A stretch of 64,000 nucleotides of DNA from Inia geoffrensis (GCA_036417435.1 CM070902.1:135273886-135337885); one strand, 5' to 3'; shown: positions 34,228 through 46,544, numbered from the stretch's first letter. Numbers and translations: made by a program. The notes: generated by a model not told the origin, from the sequence alone.

Positions 34228-34654
34228 ATTTTATTTTTTATTGAATATAGTTGTTTTATAATATAATGTTTCATGTGTACAACACAGTGATTCAATATTT
34301 TTATAGACTGTACTCCATTTAAAGTTATTACAAGATACTGGCTATAATTCCCTGTGCTATACAGTGTATTCCTGTTGCTTATTTATTTTATACATAATAG
34401 TTTGTACCTCTTAATCCCCTACTCCTATCTTGCCCCTCCTCACTTCCTTCTCCACATTGGTAACCACTGGTTTGTTTTCTATATCTGTGAGTCTGTTTCT
34501 CTTTTGTTACATACATTCTTTTGTTTTTAGATTCCACGTATAAGTGATAACATAGAGTATTTGTTTTTCTCTGACTTATTTCACCAAGCATAATACTCTC
34601 TAGGACTGTCCACATTATTGCAAATAGCAGAATTCCATTCTTTTTTATGATATA

Positions 34655-34715
34655 TTCTATTCTATATATATATATATATACCATATCTATATACTATATA
34701 TATAGTATATATATC
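34655..34715. repeat. (TA)n-rich tract within the L1 3' UTR
   Basis: Alternating TATATATA blocks interrupted by CC, TC and TACTAT. Likely expanded from AT-rich L1 sequence. Confidence 0.75.
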
Positions 34716-35003
34716 CATTCATTTCTTCATGGACACTTAGGTCACTTCCATATCTTGGCTACTGGAAATAATGCTGCTATGAATATTGGGATGCACATAT
34801 CTTTTTGAATTAGTATTTTCCTTTCTGTCATATATATACCCAGCAGTGGAATTGCTGGATCATATGGTAGTTCAATTTTTATTTTTTTGAGGAACCTCCG
34901 TATTGTTTTTCATAGTGGCTGCACAAATTTACATTTCCAACAGCAGTGTCCTAAGGTTCCCTTTTCTCCACATCGTTTTTGAACTTTTGGTATTTGTAGA
35001 CTT

Positions 35004-35208
35004 TTTTATTTTCTTTTGGTGGTACACAGGCCTCTCATTGTTGTGGCCTCTTCCATTGCAGAGCACAGGCTCCAGATGCACAGGCTCAGCGGCCATGGCC
35101 CACGGGCCCAGCTGCTCCGCGGCATGGGATCTTCCTGGACCAGGGCATGAACCTGTGTCCCCTGCATCGGCAGGCGGACTCTCAACCACTGAGCCACCAG
35201 GGAAGCCC
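35004..35208 (-). mobile_element. CHR SINE nested in an L1
   Basis: Reverse-strand CHR ending GGGAAGCCC on the + strand. Target-site duplication TGTAGACTT at 34995-35003 and 35209-35217. L1 text continues across the insert (TGTAGACTTATTGATAATAG), so the SINE is younger than the L1. Tail is short and T-rich rather than pure T. Confidence 0.92.
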
Positions 35209-37384
35209 TGTAGACTTATTGATAATAGCCATTTTCACAGGAGTGAGGTGATATCTCATTGTGGTTTTGATTTGCATTTTTCTGATGATGAGCTATGTTG
35301 AGCATCTTTTCATGCGCCTGTTGACCATCTGTATAACTTCTTTGGAAAAAATGTCTATTCAGGTCTTCTGCCCATTTTTAATTAGGTTGTTTGCTTTGTT
35401 GGATATTGAGTTGTATGAGCTGTTTATAGATTTTGGATATTAACTCTTTCTCAGACATATCATTTGCAAATATTTTCTCCCATTCAATAGGTTGTCTTTT
35501 TGTTTTGTCAATGGTTTTCTTTGCTGTGCAAAAGCTTTTAAGTTTAATTAGGTCCCATTTGTTTATTTTTGCTTTTATTTATTTTGCTTTAAGAGACAAA
35601 TCTTAAAAAAAATATTGCTATGATATATGTCAAAGAGTTCTGCCTATGTTTTCTTCTAGGAGATTTATGATCTCACGTCTTACATTTATGGTCTCAGGTC
35701 TTTAATACATTTTGAGTTTTTTTGTATACAGTGTGAGGAAATGTTCTAATTTCATTCTTTTATGTGTGGCTTTTTTCCAGTTTCCCCAGCATCACTTATT
35801 GAAGAGACTGTCTTTTCTCCATTGTATATTCTTGCCTCTTGGTCATAGATTAATTGACCGTAAGTGTATGAATTTATTTTCTGGCCTCTTTATTCTGTTC
35901 CCTTGATCTATGTGTCTGTTTTTGTGCCAACACCATGCTTTAATGATTCCTGTAGCTTTGTAGTGTAGTCTGAAGTATGGGAGGTTTATACCTCCAACTT
36001 TGTTCTTTTTTCCTCAAGGTTGCTTTGGCAATTCAGGGTCTTTTATTGTTCTTTTAGGATTATTTGTTCTAGTTCTGTGAAAAATGTCATGGGCATTTTG
36101 ATAGGGATTGCATTAAATCATAGATTGCTTTAGGTAGTATAACCATTTTAAAAATATTAATTCTTCCAATCCAAGAGCAGGAATATCTTTACATTTCTTT
36201 GTATCGTCTTCAATTTCCTTCAGCAACATTTTATGGTTTTCAGAATATGTCTTTCACCTCACTGGTTAAATTTATTCCTAGGAATTTTATTCTGTTGTGA
36301 TTTTAAACAGGATTTTATTTTTGCTTTCTCTTTCTGATAATTCATTATTAGTGTATAGAAAAGCAACAGATATCTGTATATTAATCTTATATCCTGCAAC
36401 CTTTCTGAATTCATTTATTAGTTCTAGTATCTTTTTGGTGGAGAGACTTTAGGGTTTTCTACATAAAGTATCAAGTCATCTGAAAATAGTGACAGTTTTA
36501 CTTCTTCCTTTCCAATTGGGATGCCTTTTATTTCTTTTCCTTTTCTCATTGTCGTGGCTAGGACTTCTAATATTATGTTAAACAGAAGTTGTGAGAGCGG
36601 GTATCCTTGTCTTGTTCCTGATTTTAGAGGAAAACTTTCAGCTTTTTACCACTGAGTATGATGTTAGCTGTGATTTGGTCATAAATGACCTTTATAATGT
36701 TGAGATACCAACTTTGATGAGCTTTTTTTTTTATCATAAAAGGATATTGAATTTTGTCAAATGCTTTTTTCTGTGTCTATTGAGATGATCATGTGATTTT
36801 TGATCCTACCTTTTGTTAATGTGGTATATCACACTGATTGATTTGTGAATATTGAACCATCTTTGCATCCCTGGAATAAATTCCACTCGATCACGGTCTA
36901 TGATCCTTTATATGTATTGTTGGATTCAGTTTCTTAATATTTTGTTGAGGATTTTTGCATCAATATTCATCAAAGATTTTGGCCTGTAATTTTCTTTATT
37001 GTAGTGTCTTTGTCTGGTTTGGATATGAGGGTAATGCTGGCCCCATAAAGTGAATTTGGGAGTGTTTCATCTTCAATTTTTTTGGAATAGTTTGAGAACA
37101 ATTTATAACTTGATAGGAGTTTGGTTGCATGCATTTGTATGTTTTATTACATTTGAATTTTATGTAAAACATTATAAACAATTAATGATCTCAATTGGAG
37201 CATGCTGAAGTATTTAGGGGGAGATATACTGATGTCTGTTATTTACTTAGAAACACATCAAAAATAAGGTAGATTGATGGGCAGACATAGGATGGATATA
37301 CAATGAAGAAAGTATAGTTGCCTGTTAATGGTAGAATATAGATGGAAGATCTTAGGTGTGCTTCTTTCAACTTTGCTGTACATT

Positions 37385-37510
37385 TATAAAACTCACCAAT
37401 ATAGTTCAACTCTCTCATTTTCAAAATGAGGAAAGTGAGGTTTAGGGAGAAGAAGATTAATTCATTGGCAGAGCAGCAACTAGAACCAAAAGAACTCATT
37501 CAGCAGCTTG
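37385..37510 (-). repeat. MIR SINE fragment
   Basis: 'TTTTCAAAATGAGGAAAGTG' and 'AGCAGCAACTAGAACC' resemble an antisense MIR; diverged. Confidence 0.35.
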
Positions 37511-38019
37511 TCTTTACATTCAAATTTGATCATTTGCCTCAAGATTTCTTTATATAAGTGTCAGAAAAATCATGAGTATTATCAAAGATGTAAAAAAGGC
37601 ATTCTATGGTATTATTGAAACTCTTAATTTTGGGAAAATATCCTTTTCCTTCCTTTTTTATTTTTCATGCTTGTAGCATTGAGGCAGTTTTCATGCTTCT
37701 TTTTGTTTAGTACATTAGAATCAATTGTGAATTTATATATTCTATGGTATTTATGAACCAACTATCCATTTCAGTTTTACATTCACATACAAGTGAATAC
37801 AACTGACATTTCCTGATCAATGTATTCCTTTTAAAGTATAGCAGTGAAGGCAACGTCTTTAGAAAAGGTCCATGAACTTTACATAGATTCTCTTAATGTC
37901 TTTTTTGGGAAAACAAAAAAATGGCTTTGCATCTGGTGTTTGACTGGTATAAGTCATAATGAAGGACTACTTAAAAATGGCTTCTCCTTGCTCTTATACT
38001 CTTCTAGAACATTTAGAGG

Positions 38020-38175
38020 GTAAGAATCTCTGAAGTCAAGACTACCTTAAGTTTAATTCTTCTGACATTTCTAAGTGTGAGATCTTTGGAAAGTTACTCA
38101 AGTTCTGAGTCTTTTTCCTTGGGTATAAAATAGGGATAATAATCACACCCTACAGATCAGAGTATTTAATAAAAT
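38020..38175 (+). repeat. MIR SINE fragment
   Basis: Sense MIR phrases 'GAGATCTTTGGAAAGTTACT', 'CAAGTTCTGAGTCTTTTTCC' and 'ATAAAATAGGGATAATAATC'. Confidence 0.55.
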
Positions 38176-38658
38176 CTATTATTACAACTTTTATTAATGG
38201 CAACCTTAGACTTTGCTGGTGAATGACTTTTAGTTTTAACATTGTATGTTTATATTTTGTTTTGTTTATTTTACTTTTCATTCATAGCTGACATTTACTT
38301 TCATAAGAGATTGTGCTTCTGAATATTTATAGGATTTACAACTTCACTTGTCACGTCAATAAAACAGGCACACTGTAATTCTTACAGTTCTTTATACAGA
38401 AACATGAGTCATCTATAAAGCACATTATGATTGGGTTTATTTATTCCCTAACTCTGTTGTCCTTTAAGAGATTCTTTTTTATTTCTCAGATTTTAGTGTT
38501 GATTACTGCTTTCTAGTCTTCTCCCTAAAGATTTCAAAATGTAAGAATTGTAGACTTGTACAACTCAAAATGTAAGGTAGAATTTTAAAAGGGTGAGAAA
38601 TTAAAATTTCAATCATTACTGTAACTTAAAAAAATTGCAATGTAAAGATACTACTTTT

Positions 38659-38865
38659 GGGCTTCCCTGGTGGTGCAGTGGTTGAGAGTCTGCTTGCTGA
38701 TGCAGGGGACGCGGGTTCATGCCCCGGTCTGGGTGGGTCCCACATGCCACGGAGCGGCTAGGCCCGTGAGCCAGGGCCGCTGAGCCTGTGCGTCCGGAGC
38801 CTGTGCTCCGCAATGGGAGAGACCACAACAGTGAGAGGCCTGTGTACCACAAAAAAAAAAAAAAA
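38659..38865 (+). mobile_element. CHR SINE (short form)
   Basis: GGGCTTCCCTGGTGGTGCAG head; poly(A) of 16 after a CAC. Target-site duplication ATACTACTTTT (38648-38658) versus ATGCTACTTTT (38866-38876). Confidence 0.92.
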
Positions 38866-39224
38866 ATGCTACTTTTTCATATTAAGTGGATAAAGATATT
38901 CTTAATTGTAGTAGGCACCACTCAGACTAATGAAAATGTTAGCTGGGATATATACATAAATAAAACAAACACATTTTATTCTAAAATATGAAATATATTT
39001 TATCCACCCCAGCATACATGTACATATAAGATAATAGTATATCATTTGAAGGAGAAACAAATGTCAAAGTTTTATGTACTGTAGGTCAGTAGTTGTATAA
39101 TGCTTTCTTTGTGTATGATCTCAAATTCTTTTTTTAATCATATTTCATAGTTTTCAAGGTGACAAAATGAGCTCACTGTACAGAATCATAAAATTTGGAA
39201 GGTTGGGAGGAAGCTTTGAGATCT

Positions 39225-39395
39225 GGAATTCTAAATTAGTGGTTTTTAATCCTTATTTCAGGAGGTTTTAAAAAAATTACTAATGCCATACTCCAGATGC
39301 ATTAAATTAGAATCTCTGTGAATAGGGCCTGAATAGTCCTAGTTTTCAAAAGCTCCCCTGGTGATTCTACCATGATGTCAATGTCAGAATCATCC
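39225..39395 (+). repeat. MER5-type hAT fragment
   Basis: 'TTAGTGGTTTTTAATCCTTA', 'AAAATTACTAATGCCATACT' and 'AAAGCTCCCCTGGTGATTCT' match MER5 text. Confidence 0.7.
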
Positions 39396-41689
39396 ATCTG
39401 TTTTTGTTTTTTGTTTTTTGGCAACATTTAGAAAGGAAACAGAAGTGCTCTAGATCTTGGTGAAGTCATAGACTATTTGCCTTCAGCATTTAAAAAGAAT
39501 CTTGGTCTCCTCTTAAGCCAGTGCTTTTTCGACTCTCCCACACTGCTTTCCTTTGGTTACTCCAGACTGTGTTTTTCTTAATGAGTTCGTATTGTCCTCA
39601 AAACCCTTGGGAGAGATCTATCATGTGTAGTCAGGCCTTGTTTTGGTAGATGAGCCTCACGGGTATCGTACATTTGTATTTTCTGAAGCACTGGGGAATG
39701 AGTGAAGTTATTGGCTTAGCCCCTAGACACCAGAACTTGATTGGTCAAGCTGCTCCATAAACAGAGTTATTTCTGGCCAGGAGAAAGTACAGTGCACTTT
39801 TAGTTGACTACTCTAAATTTTATGCACTACATATTTATTATATTATATGTAACTTTTTTCTGTGATAATGTACTATGTGTGTAATCGACTAGTTTTAATT
39901 ATGGGTCATATATTAAGTTGAAAGATCATATAACAAAAAATAAATATTTAAAGTAATTTTACCTATTGTAAAATAATTTTACCTATTTTATATTAATTCT
40001 TATGATTTTGTTCTCATTTATAGACAACAATATTATTCATATACTATCTACAGTTAACTTGCCTTCTATGTATTCCAGAATTTTTTAAAATATGGAGTTA
40101 CAATATTGTCATGCCATTACAGCTAATTTCCAAAGGAATCAAAATGTGGAAAATCTGTTCATAAACCTTTTTTGATATATCCTTTTGAAAAATACAGTTT
40201 ATTCTAGGTTTTCATCACCATTTCTTGCTGTGGCGGGATAATGTTATAGTCTCAAGTGACATGTGGACAAACATGGATTCAAGGGTAGTGCCTCTTGAAG
40301 GCCTTGTTTAAAACACTCACTCTGGGATACTACTGTGCTTCTTTACTTCCAGACTGACCACTGCTCTAAGCAGTGTTGGGGCAATGCCTGGGCTGCCCGA
40401 CCCCTTGAAGTTCAAGAAGAAGCACCAGGACTTCTCATGATGGGAGGTCAGAATCAATGTAAGTGACTTCCTAACAGGGGCAGCTAAATCCCTTCAGTGG
40501 TTTAGGTCTGTATGAAGTCTGCCATATAAAAGATTATTTCCAGTGTGTGGTGTTTGTCATCGTCATACCCCAAAATCTTGCCTTTGACATAAAATGAAAC
40601 TTTAGAAAGATTTCTCAAGTGTTAATTCTTATGTATCTCTGGTGAAAAGCACAGTGCAAAGATATAATGTGTTCAATTTGTTGTTTCCTTAGGATTACCC
40701 ATCAATATTTTCAATTCCATGAAAATATTACTTTAAGGAAACTGGAGTTACTTTGAAAATTTCCATCAATGATAGTTTAGAGAAAACTTAGAAAGTATAA
40801 TTTAAAATTTTTGTGGACTTTAAAGATGAGCATAAATGTACTCATAAATGCATAAGTGGGCAAAGCTACAAGATTTCTATCTTTGAGAAAAATTTTAATT
40901 TTGTTGTAATTTGACATTGTTGTTGAGCATTGTTGCTTAGTACAGATTTATTTCTTTTCAGTGATGTTACTTCATGAAATGTCAACCATGTAGGAATTCC
41001 CAAAGATAACAGCTCAGTAAATTGTATCAGAAAACACTTGATGTGTACAAATGGATAATAGAAATAGTAGAAATAATGTTCATTTGTGATAAATTACACA
41101 AGACTAGGGTTGGATTTTTCCTTTGGGGCAAAATAAAGAAGTTGTAATATGATGCTTATGTTAAGATGGAGTTTTCATTAAGAATAGAAGAGGAGAAAGT
41201 GATGAAATAATAGAAAACATCATAATACCATCAAATTTATTCTCATCAAGTCCTGGGAATCTAAATATCTTTTCAAACAGTTTTCTTCTAACTGTTTATA
41301 AGTTACAAGGTTATGGTGTTTGAAGATAATGAGAGGATAATTTTCTTGTACTGTTGAACTCTAGAACTTTTGTGTAAAATTATAATATTTCATTATATAG
41401 AAAGGACAACAAAGTTCTACAGTAAGTAAAGATTCAAACTGGTTTCTGCTTTTCTATCTAAGGGCTTGCATCTAACTCTGATAAACAGATTTAAACTTAT
41501 ATAAAGTAATGTTTCACATATTGCTATTTTCCTTCATTGAATCCAATCCATAACATATTAAAATAATGAGTACTGGAAAGTACCTAAAGCAAAAAGCCCC
41601 AGGTATACTTTAGGGTTCCCATAATCAGTTTAAAAGAGAGTCATTTAAGTTCTGTGAGTATCAGTTCTGATTCCCTTCCCTGCCTACCC

Positions 41690-41765
41690 TCCTAGGTTGT
41701 TGTGAGGATGAAATGAGAGTAAATATGTAAAAGTACTATGTTAACTGTAACAGACTGTAGAAAAT
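41690..41765 (+). repeat. MIR 3' fragment
   Basis: 'AGGTTGTTGTGAGGATGAAA' and 'AAAGTACTATGTTAACTG' match the MIR 3' half. Confidence 0.55.
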
Positions 41766-41883
41766 TTGTTAATCTTTTGGGCAAGATTTAGAGCAAAACT
41801 TTTAAAATAATCTGGGTATTTTATCCAGCAATGTTAGAGAAGGACATCTTCCTTATATAACTTTTATTTAAAAAGAGTAAGAA

Positions 41884-42040
41884 GGGACTTCCCTGGTCGT
41901 CCAGTGGTTAAGACTCCATGCTTCCACTGCAGGGGGTGCAGGTTCCATCGCTGGTAGGGGAATTAATATCCTCTCCTGCATGGTGTGTGGTGTGGCTAAA
42001 AGAATTAAAAATTTTAAAATAATTTTTTAAAATGTGAAAG
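41884..42040 (+). mobile_element. CHR-1-type SINE
   Basis: Differs from the other copies: head GGGACTTCCCTGGTCGTCCA, followed by 'GGTTAAGACTCCATGCTTCC', B-box-like GGTTCCATCGC, and ends in AT-rich DNA. Target-site duplication AAAGAGTAAGAA at 41872-41883 and 42041-42052. The CCAGTGGTTAAGACTCC head is the older CHR-1 form shared with other cetartiodactyls. Confidence 0.88.
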
Positions 42041-42052
42041 AAAGAGTAAGAA

Positions 42053-44196
42053 ATACAGCAATTAATTTATAGTGGGCTGAAATACATAGAATAACAACAT
42101 CAAAATATTTACAAAAAGCAGCCTTAGCTATCATAGCATATACTGGAATCAGACCGCCTTTGTCAGCCCTCCCTCCTCTCTAACTTCTCCATTTCCTTCT
42201 CTCCCTTTCTCCACTCTGTTTTCTTTCTACTCCCCTACTTTCCAAGGTTGGTAGGACTTTCTTGCTTGTCTCCTGACCTTACGTTTTATATTTTGTGGAC
42301 CCTCTTTGTCGGTATTACATCACATAGATATCCTGGCAAGTTTTGTAGAAAGAGTTTGGACACCTTTCCCTTGGTGTTTTGTAGTGAGACAAGGTGGAGC
42401 TCTCAGCTGTGGACCAGAGAAAAGAGAGCAGCCTTTGGTCCCAGTGAGTAACAAAACCACAGGCGGTGTTGACAGGAGTGTATGGCCGTGCATTAACCGA
42501 GACAGTACTGTGGTTTGAAACTCTTTAATTGTATCTGTCACTACCATTTACAACTAAAGAAAAATTTATTGAATCTCACCACGTTTAGAATGAAAATTCA
42601 GAGAAGGGCAGAACCAGAAAAGTAATGCATAAAAAGGAAAGTAAGCAGAGTTTGAGAAGAAATACAAAGAAACCTGAATTGCATAAACAGGATAGCAGTC
42701 AAAGGTGAATTTTTCTATTGGAGATGAGTTCTGGAAGGCTGTTGGATGAGAAAAAGACAGAGAGCTCATTACACCAGGGTTGCTGTGGCTTGTCAGGGCT
42801 GATTTCAGGAGAGCTGACTGGAGTTCTGAAACCTGGGGGACAGCACACACCAAGAACACTGGAAGGGAGAAAAACACCAAAAATGAATGGATAGCAGGAG
42901 GTAAGGAACTCATTTATCTTGGCATTCATAGTTTAAACATCATAAACTTAAGAGGAATATGTTTTGAAACTATTTAAACTTATTAGCATCAAATACTTCT
43001 GTGATTCTTTGTTATTGGTTGTTTGTTTTTGAAGCCTGCAATTGAAAAGGTGGTTTAAAAAGTGCAATATTTGCATGAACATTGTATACCATTGTGTAAT
43101 TACCTGGAGGTGGAAAATTGGGTTCTCCATTGTTCCCTTTTCTTCATTTATTATAATCATCCTTTTCCTTCCCTTTCTTCCTCTGTCTCTTTCTGCTTCC
43201 TTTCCTTCCTTGTTTTCAATTCTCCCACTGCAAGATTTTAGAATGATTTCTTTAGACTTACAGGTCCTCACTGGACAATGGCACATCTCACAAGTATTTT
43301 CTTCAAACATATCAATCATATGCATCATAAACTCAAAGGAGATTAATGTGTCACAGTGAATTTTCAAATTTTCCCTGTTGCATAAAGAAACTGATATTGA
43401 CAAAGACAAAACAGTTAAAAAAAAACAGAGCATTACTTCAATAATTTGGGCTATTTGTTAGCATTGTCTTATGATTTTCAGAATATATCTGTGTAAAAAC
43501 TGGAAATTTTGGAACGTGATCTTTAGACAGAGGCTGCTCTTCTCTGAGCGTTAGAATCTGGTAACCAGTACAGGTTTTGAGAGTTGATCTCTGGTCAATT
43601 GACATTCCTTCCTCTGCCTGATTTTCTGCATTTGAGGGATTCTCGAGCTGCTGTAGTGTACCTCGGTCTCTCAGGTAGGAATATTGTTAACTAGCTTGTA
43701 TTTGTCTTTGAATAAATTACCAAAAAAAGTGCCTTCTCTGAGCAGAAGAATTGCAGCAATAGACTCTTCCTTTCAAGTGTGGCTTGGCACTGAGACTGGG
43801 CTAGGTTTAGGTCTCCGTATGCCACCTGGAAACCGTCGCGGATGTATAAATAGTACTATAGTTACATGCAGTGGCCCTACCTCCAAGCCATAGGGCAATG
43901 GGAAAAATGGGAAATTTTCTCTAAACATGATGATGCTTTATATATTATCAAACCCCAAAATACAGCAAAAACTTGTTTTCACTCTTAGTCAATAATCAGA
44001 AACTGCTGACTTGGAATTAGCAGATTATCAACATTTTATCTGTCAGTTTTCAAAGTTTTAAATAAAGTATTATTTAAAATATTATATAAATAAGTATTTT
44101 CACTATAGTCATATTGTATTAATTATTAGAAAAGTAAATCAGAAAATTGTTTCAATGCTATTCAGTGAGGCCTTGGCATAGAAAAATAATGCAATT
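42053..44196. other. Unassigned intronic sequence with two C/T-rich tracts
   Basis: C/T-rich runs at about 42160-42245 and 43135-43225. The first ends in a splice-acceptor-like AAG (see findings). The 161-codon reverse frame at 42948-43433 and others here have no recognisable domain. Confidence 0.5.
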
Positions 44197-44214
44197 TACA
44201 TGAAAGGTTAAATT

Positions 44215-44428
44215 TTTTTTTTTTTTTTTTTTTTTTGCGGTACACGGTCCTCTCACTGTTGTGGCCTCTCCTGTTGCAGAGCACAGGGTCCGGACGCGCA
44301 AGTTCAGCGGTCATGGCTCACGGGCCCAGCCGCTCCACGGCATGTGGGATCCTCCCGGACCGGGGCACGAACCCATGTCCCCTGTATCGGCAGGAGGACT
44401 CTCAAGCACTGCGCCACCAGGGAAGCCC
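44215..44428 (-). mobile_element. CHR SINE (short form), reverse strand
   Basis: Poly(T) at 44213-44236, ends GCCACCAGGGAAGCCC. Target-site duplication TACATGAAAGGTTAAATTTT versus TACGTGAAAGATTAAATTTT (about 44197-44216 and 44429-44448), two mismatches. Confidence 0.92.
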
Positions 44429-44576
44429 TACGTGAAAGATTAAATTTTGAATACTATCATGGGTCAAAGATTTGATGACAGTAATTTTGATTTGCCAGCC
44501 TTGGTAGCATCCCAGATTCTCAGATAACTTGGGAACCTGTGGGTTGCAATAGAAGTAAGATATCAAATTGTGCCTC

Positions 44577-44580
<4 letters not shown>

Positions 44581-44617
<37 letters not shown>
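44581..44617. repeat. (TG)18 microsatellite
   Basis: Uninterrupted TG dinucleotide of 18 units, followed by TATGTAGG. A probable length-variable marker. Confidence 0.97.
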
Positions 44618-44619
<2 letters not shown>

Positions 44620-44621
<2 letters not shown>

Positions 44622-46000
44622 AGGTTTTTTCTATCCAGTTATCTTTTTATCTGTATCTACCTCTTTTTTTTTAATATATGAATTCAGGTTTTAAGACATA
44701 CTCAGGAGATAGCAAGCTGGATGGGAAAGGTTTGCAATTAAAAACTTTATATTTAAAGCTGTAATATTCCTCTTAAATGTATTTAAAACATGAATATTAA
44801 AACCCCAGAAGAAATGAAATTTGGAAATAATGTGATTGGCAATTTGCTCTTAACCTCTGGCTAACGTTCCTATGGGAGAAGGTGACTCAGGGAGGGAAAC
44901 AGGAGGCCACTCTGTCTCAAGAAGCAGAAGGCAGAGGGTGAGTCTTGAGTATCTTTTAGGTTCAATTTGCACAATCTAGTGATGAAATCACCTAGTTTTC
45001 AGGGATTCCTACTGTTGTTCTGGATATTTCAGCTGGCATTAGTGCCATGCATTCTTTTCATTGATATTTAAGCCAAAGTAGACAGGTGCTACCCAGTGGT
45101 GCCATACCAGAGCCAGGAGCTGAAAATCAGACCCCAAGAACTCCCAGCCAGGTCGCTGTACTGTCCGACTCTGTTGTTTCACTAACTTTGCAATATTGGA
45201 ACATTATGGTTTATACAATTGAGCAACTACAGTTTTGGACTCTGTTTATTAAATCATGATAAGGTTTTATTGCACTAGATGAGTGGAGAATACTAGGTTT
45301 ATGTTATTCTTTTTTTGAAATTAATTCCATCTTCTTTATCAAAATAAAAAGTAATAGCTCTGGCCATTGACTATTCATGTTTGATATTACAGTTTTGAAA
45401 TGTGAATTTGATGCTATATTACTTATTTAGAATCTAGAGCAAAACTCTAACTACTGAAGTTACCTTTAAGAATTAAAAAAATAAGTATATAAAAATCTCA
45501 ATTGGAAACTTTTGCTTCAATGAAGGAAAGCATGGCCTTTGAAAGATACATGCTAAAATCAAGTGAAGGATATTAGCTTACTCTTTCAAATTTTTTATTT
45601 TCCTTTTATTTCCTTAGACTATGTTTTATAGGAATATTGAAGTTGTGATTCTTGTGTTTGATACTGATGAAGGATCTTTAAGCAAGTTCAAAGTAAAACT
45701 AAAATAAAAATTATTAAGATTATCTCTAGAACATATTAAGTGTGTTTAATTCCCTTTAGAACTGGAAATTTTAGCTAGCTTTTAAAAAAAATTTTCCTGC
45801 TCTATCTATTGCATTAGCAACCATAGACCAAGTGACATCATTGTTTTTAATAAAACAGATTAATAAAAATGTAAGAAGATTAAGCATTTTAGATTCTGGC
45901 TTCTATGCTTAATATGAGAGTATTGGTTTGAAGCCGGTATATGCTAATTTATTGGCACTTTGCTTGAAGTAATATAGAAGATTACCTCCTCTGAGATTGT
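44620..46000. other. Unassigned intronic sequence
   Basis: AT-rich, non-repetitive by eye; no genes seen. Confidence 0.5.
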
Positions 46001-46007
46001 TCACCTG

Positions 46008-46228
46008 GGGTAGTCATTCTCAGCCAAGGAGCAATTTTGCCCCCAGGGAACATTTGGCAATATCTGGAAACATTTTTGGTTGTCACAGCTGGGGAGGTGG
46101 GTTGCTACAGGCATCTAGAGAATAGAAGCCAGAGATGCTGCTAAATATCCTACCGTGCATAGGAGAGCCCCCAGCAAAGAATTATCCAGTCCAAAATGTC
46201 AAATAGTGCCAAGGTTGAGAAGCCCTGG
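46008..46228. mobile_element. MER20 (hAT-Charlie) DNA transposon
   Basis: Nearly full length: 'GCAATTTTGCCCCCAGGGAA', 'CATTTGGCAATATCTGGAAA', 'TTTTTGGTTGTCACAGCTGG', 'CCAGAGATGCTGCTAAATAT' and 'GCCAAGGTTGAGAAGCCCTG'. Non-autonomous, no coding capacity. A class of MER20 copies is known to act as placental-mammal regulatory elements. Confidence 0.92.
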
Positions 46229-46414
46229 TTTAGGAGTGTTTATTGCTTCCTCCTATTGCTTTCCTTTTTCCTTTTCCTTCTTTCTTTTTCCATTCCTCTT
46301 ACTTAAATAGGTATGTGTAGCTTTGTGGAGAAGGGTAAGTGGCTGTCTATTTTGTACTAGATGTAATCTTTTAAGAGTTATTTCCTAAGGTGTGGCTTGT
46401 ACAGAATGAAAAGG

Positions 46415-46500
46415 TGGTCAGGAGGCCTGCACTTGGCTGTACGACCTTGGATTTGTCACTTACCTCTTTCTCTAAAAGTCAGAACTGAGCGAGATCTGAG
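46415..46500 (+). repeat. MIR fragment
   Basis: 'GGCTGTACGACCTTGGATTT' and 'GTCACTTACCTCTTTCTCTA' resemble the middle of MIR. Confidence 0.35.
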
Positions 46501-46544
46501 GTTTCTTTTAGCCTAAGAAAACCAAAATATTTTGGCTAAACCAT

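Larger units (their letters stand above)
34228..37105 (-). mobile_element. Older LINE-1, reverse strand, 5'-truncated, split by a CHR SINE
   Basis: The + strand shows the complement of an L1 3' UTR ('TTTTTTATTGAATATAGTTG', 'TGTGCTATACAGTGTATTCC'). Antisense ORF2 follows: 'AGTGGAATTGCTGGATCATA', 'CCCAGCATCACTTATTGAAG' and 'CCTGGAATAAATTCCACTCG'. Interrupted by the SINE at 35004-35208. More diverged than the L1s at 29873 and 53938, so it is probably older. ORF2 has no surviving long frame. The 5' boundary is approximate. Confidence 0.8.
37106..38645. other. Unassigned intronic sequence with MIR traces
   Basis: AT-rich. Two MIR fragments are listed separately; the rest is unrecognised. Confidence 0.5.
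38877..41870. other. Unassigned intronic sequence
   Basis: AT-rich with a T/G simple stretch near 39402-39420. MER5 and MIR traces are listed separately. The 40353-40458 segment has splice-site-like edges and a full-length open frame (see findings). Confidence 0.5.
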
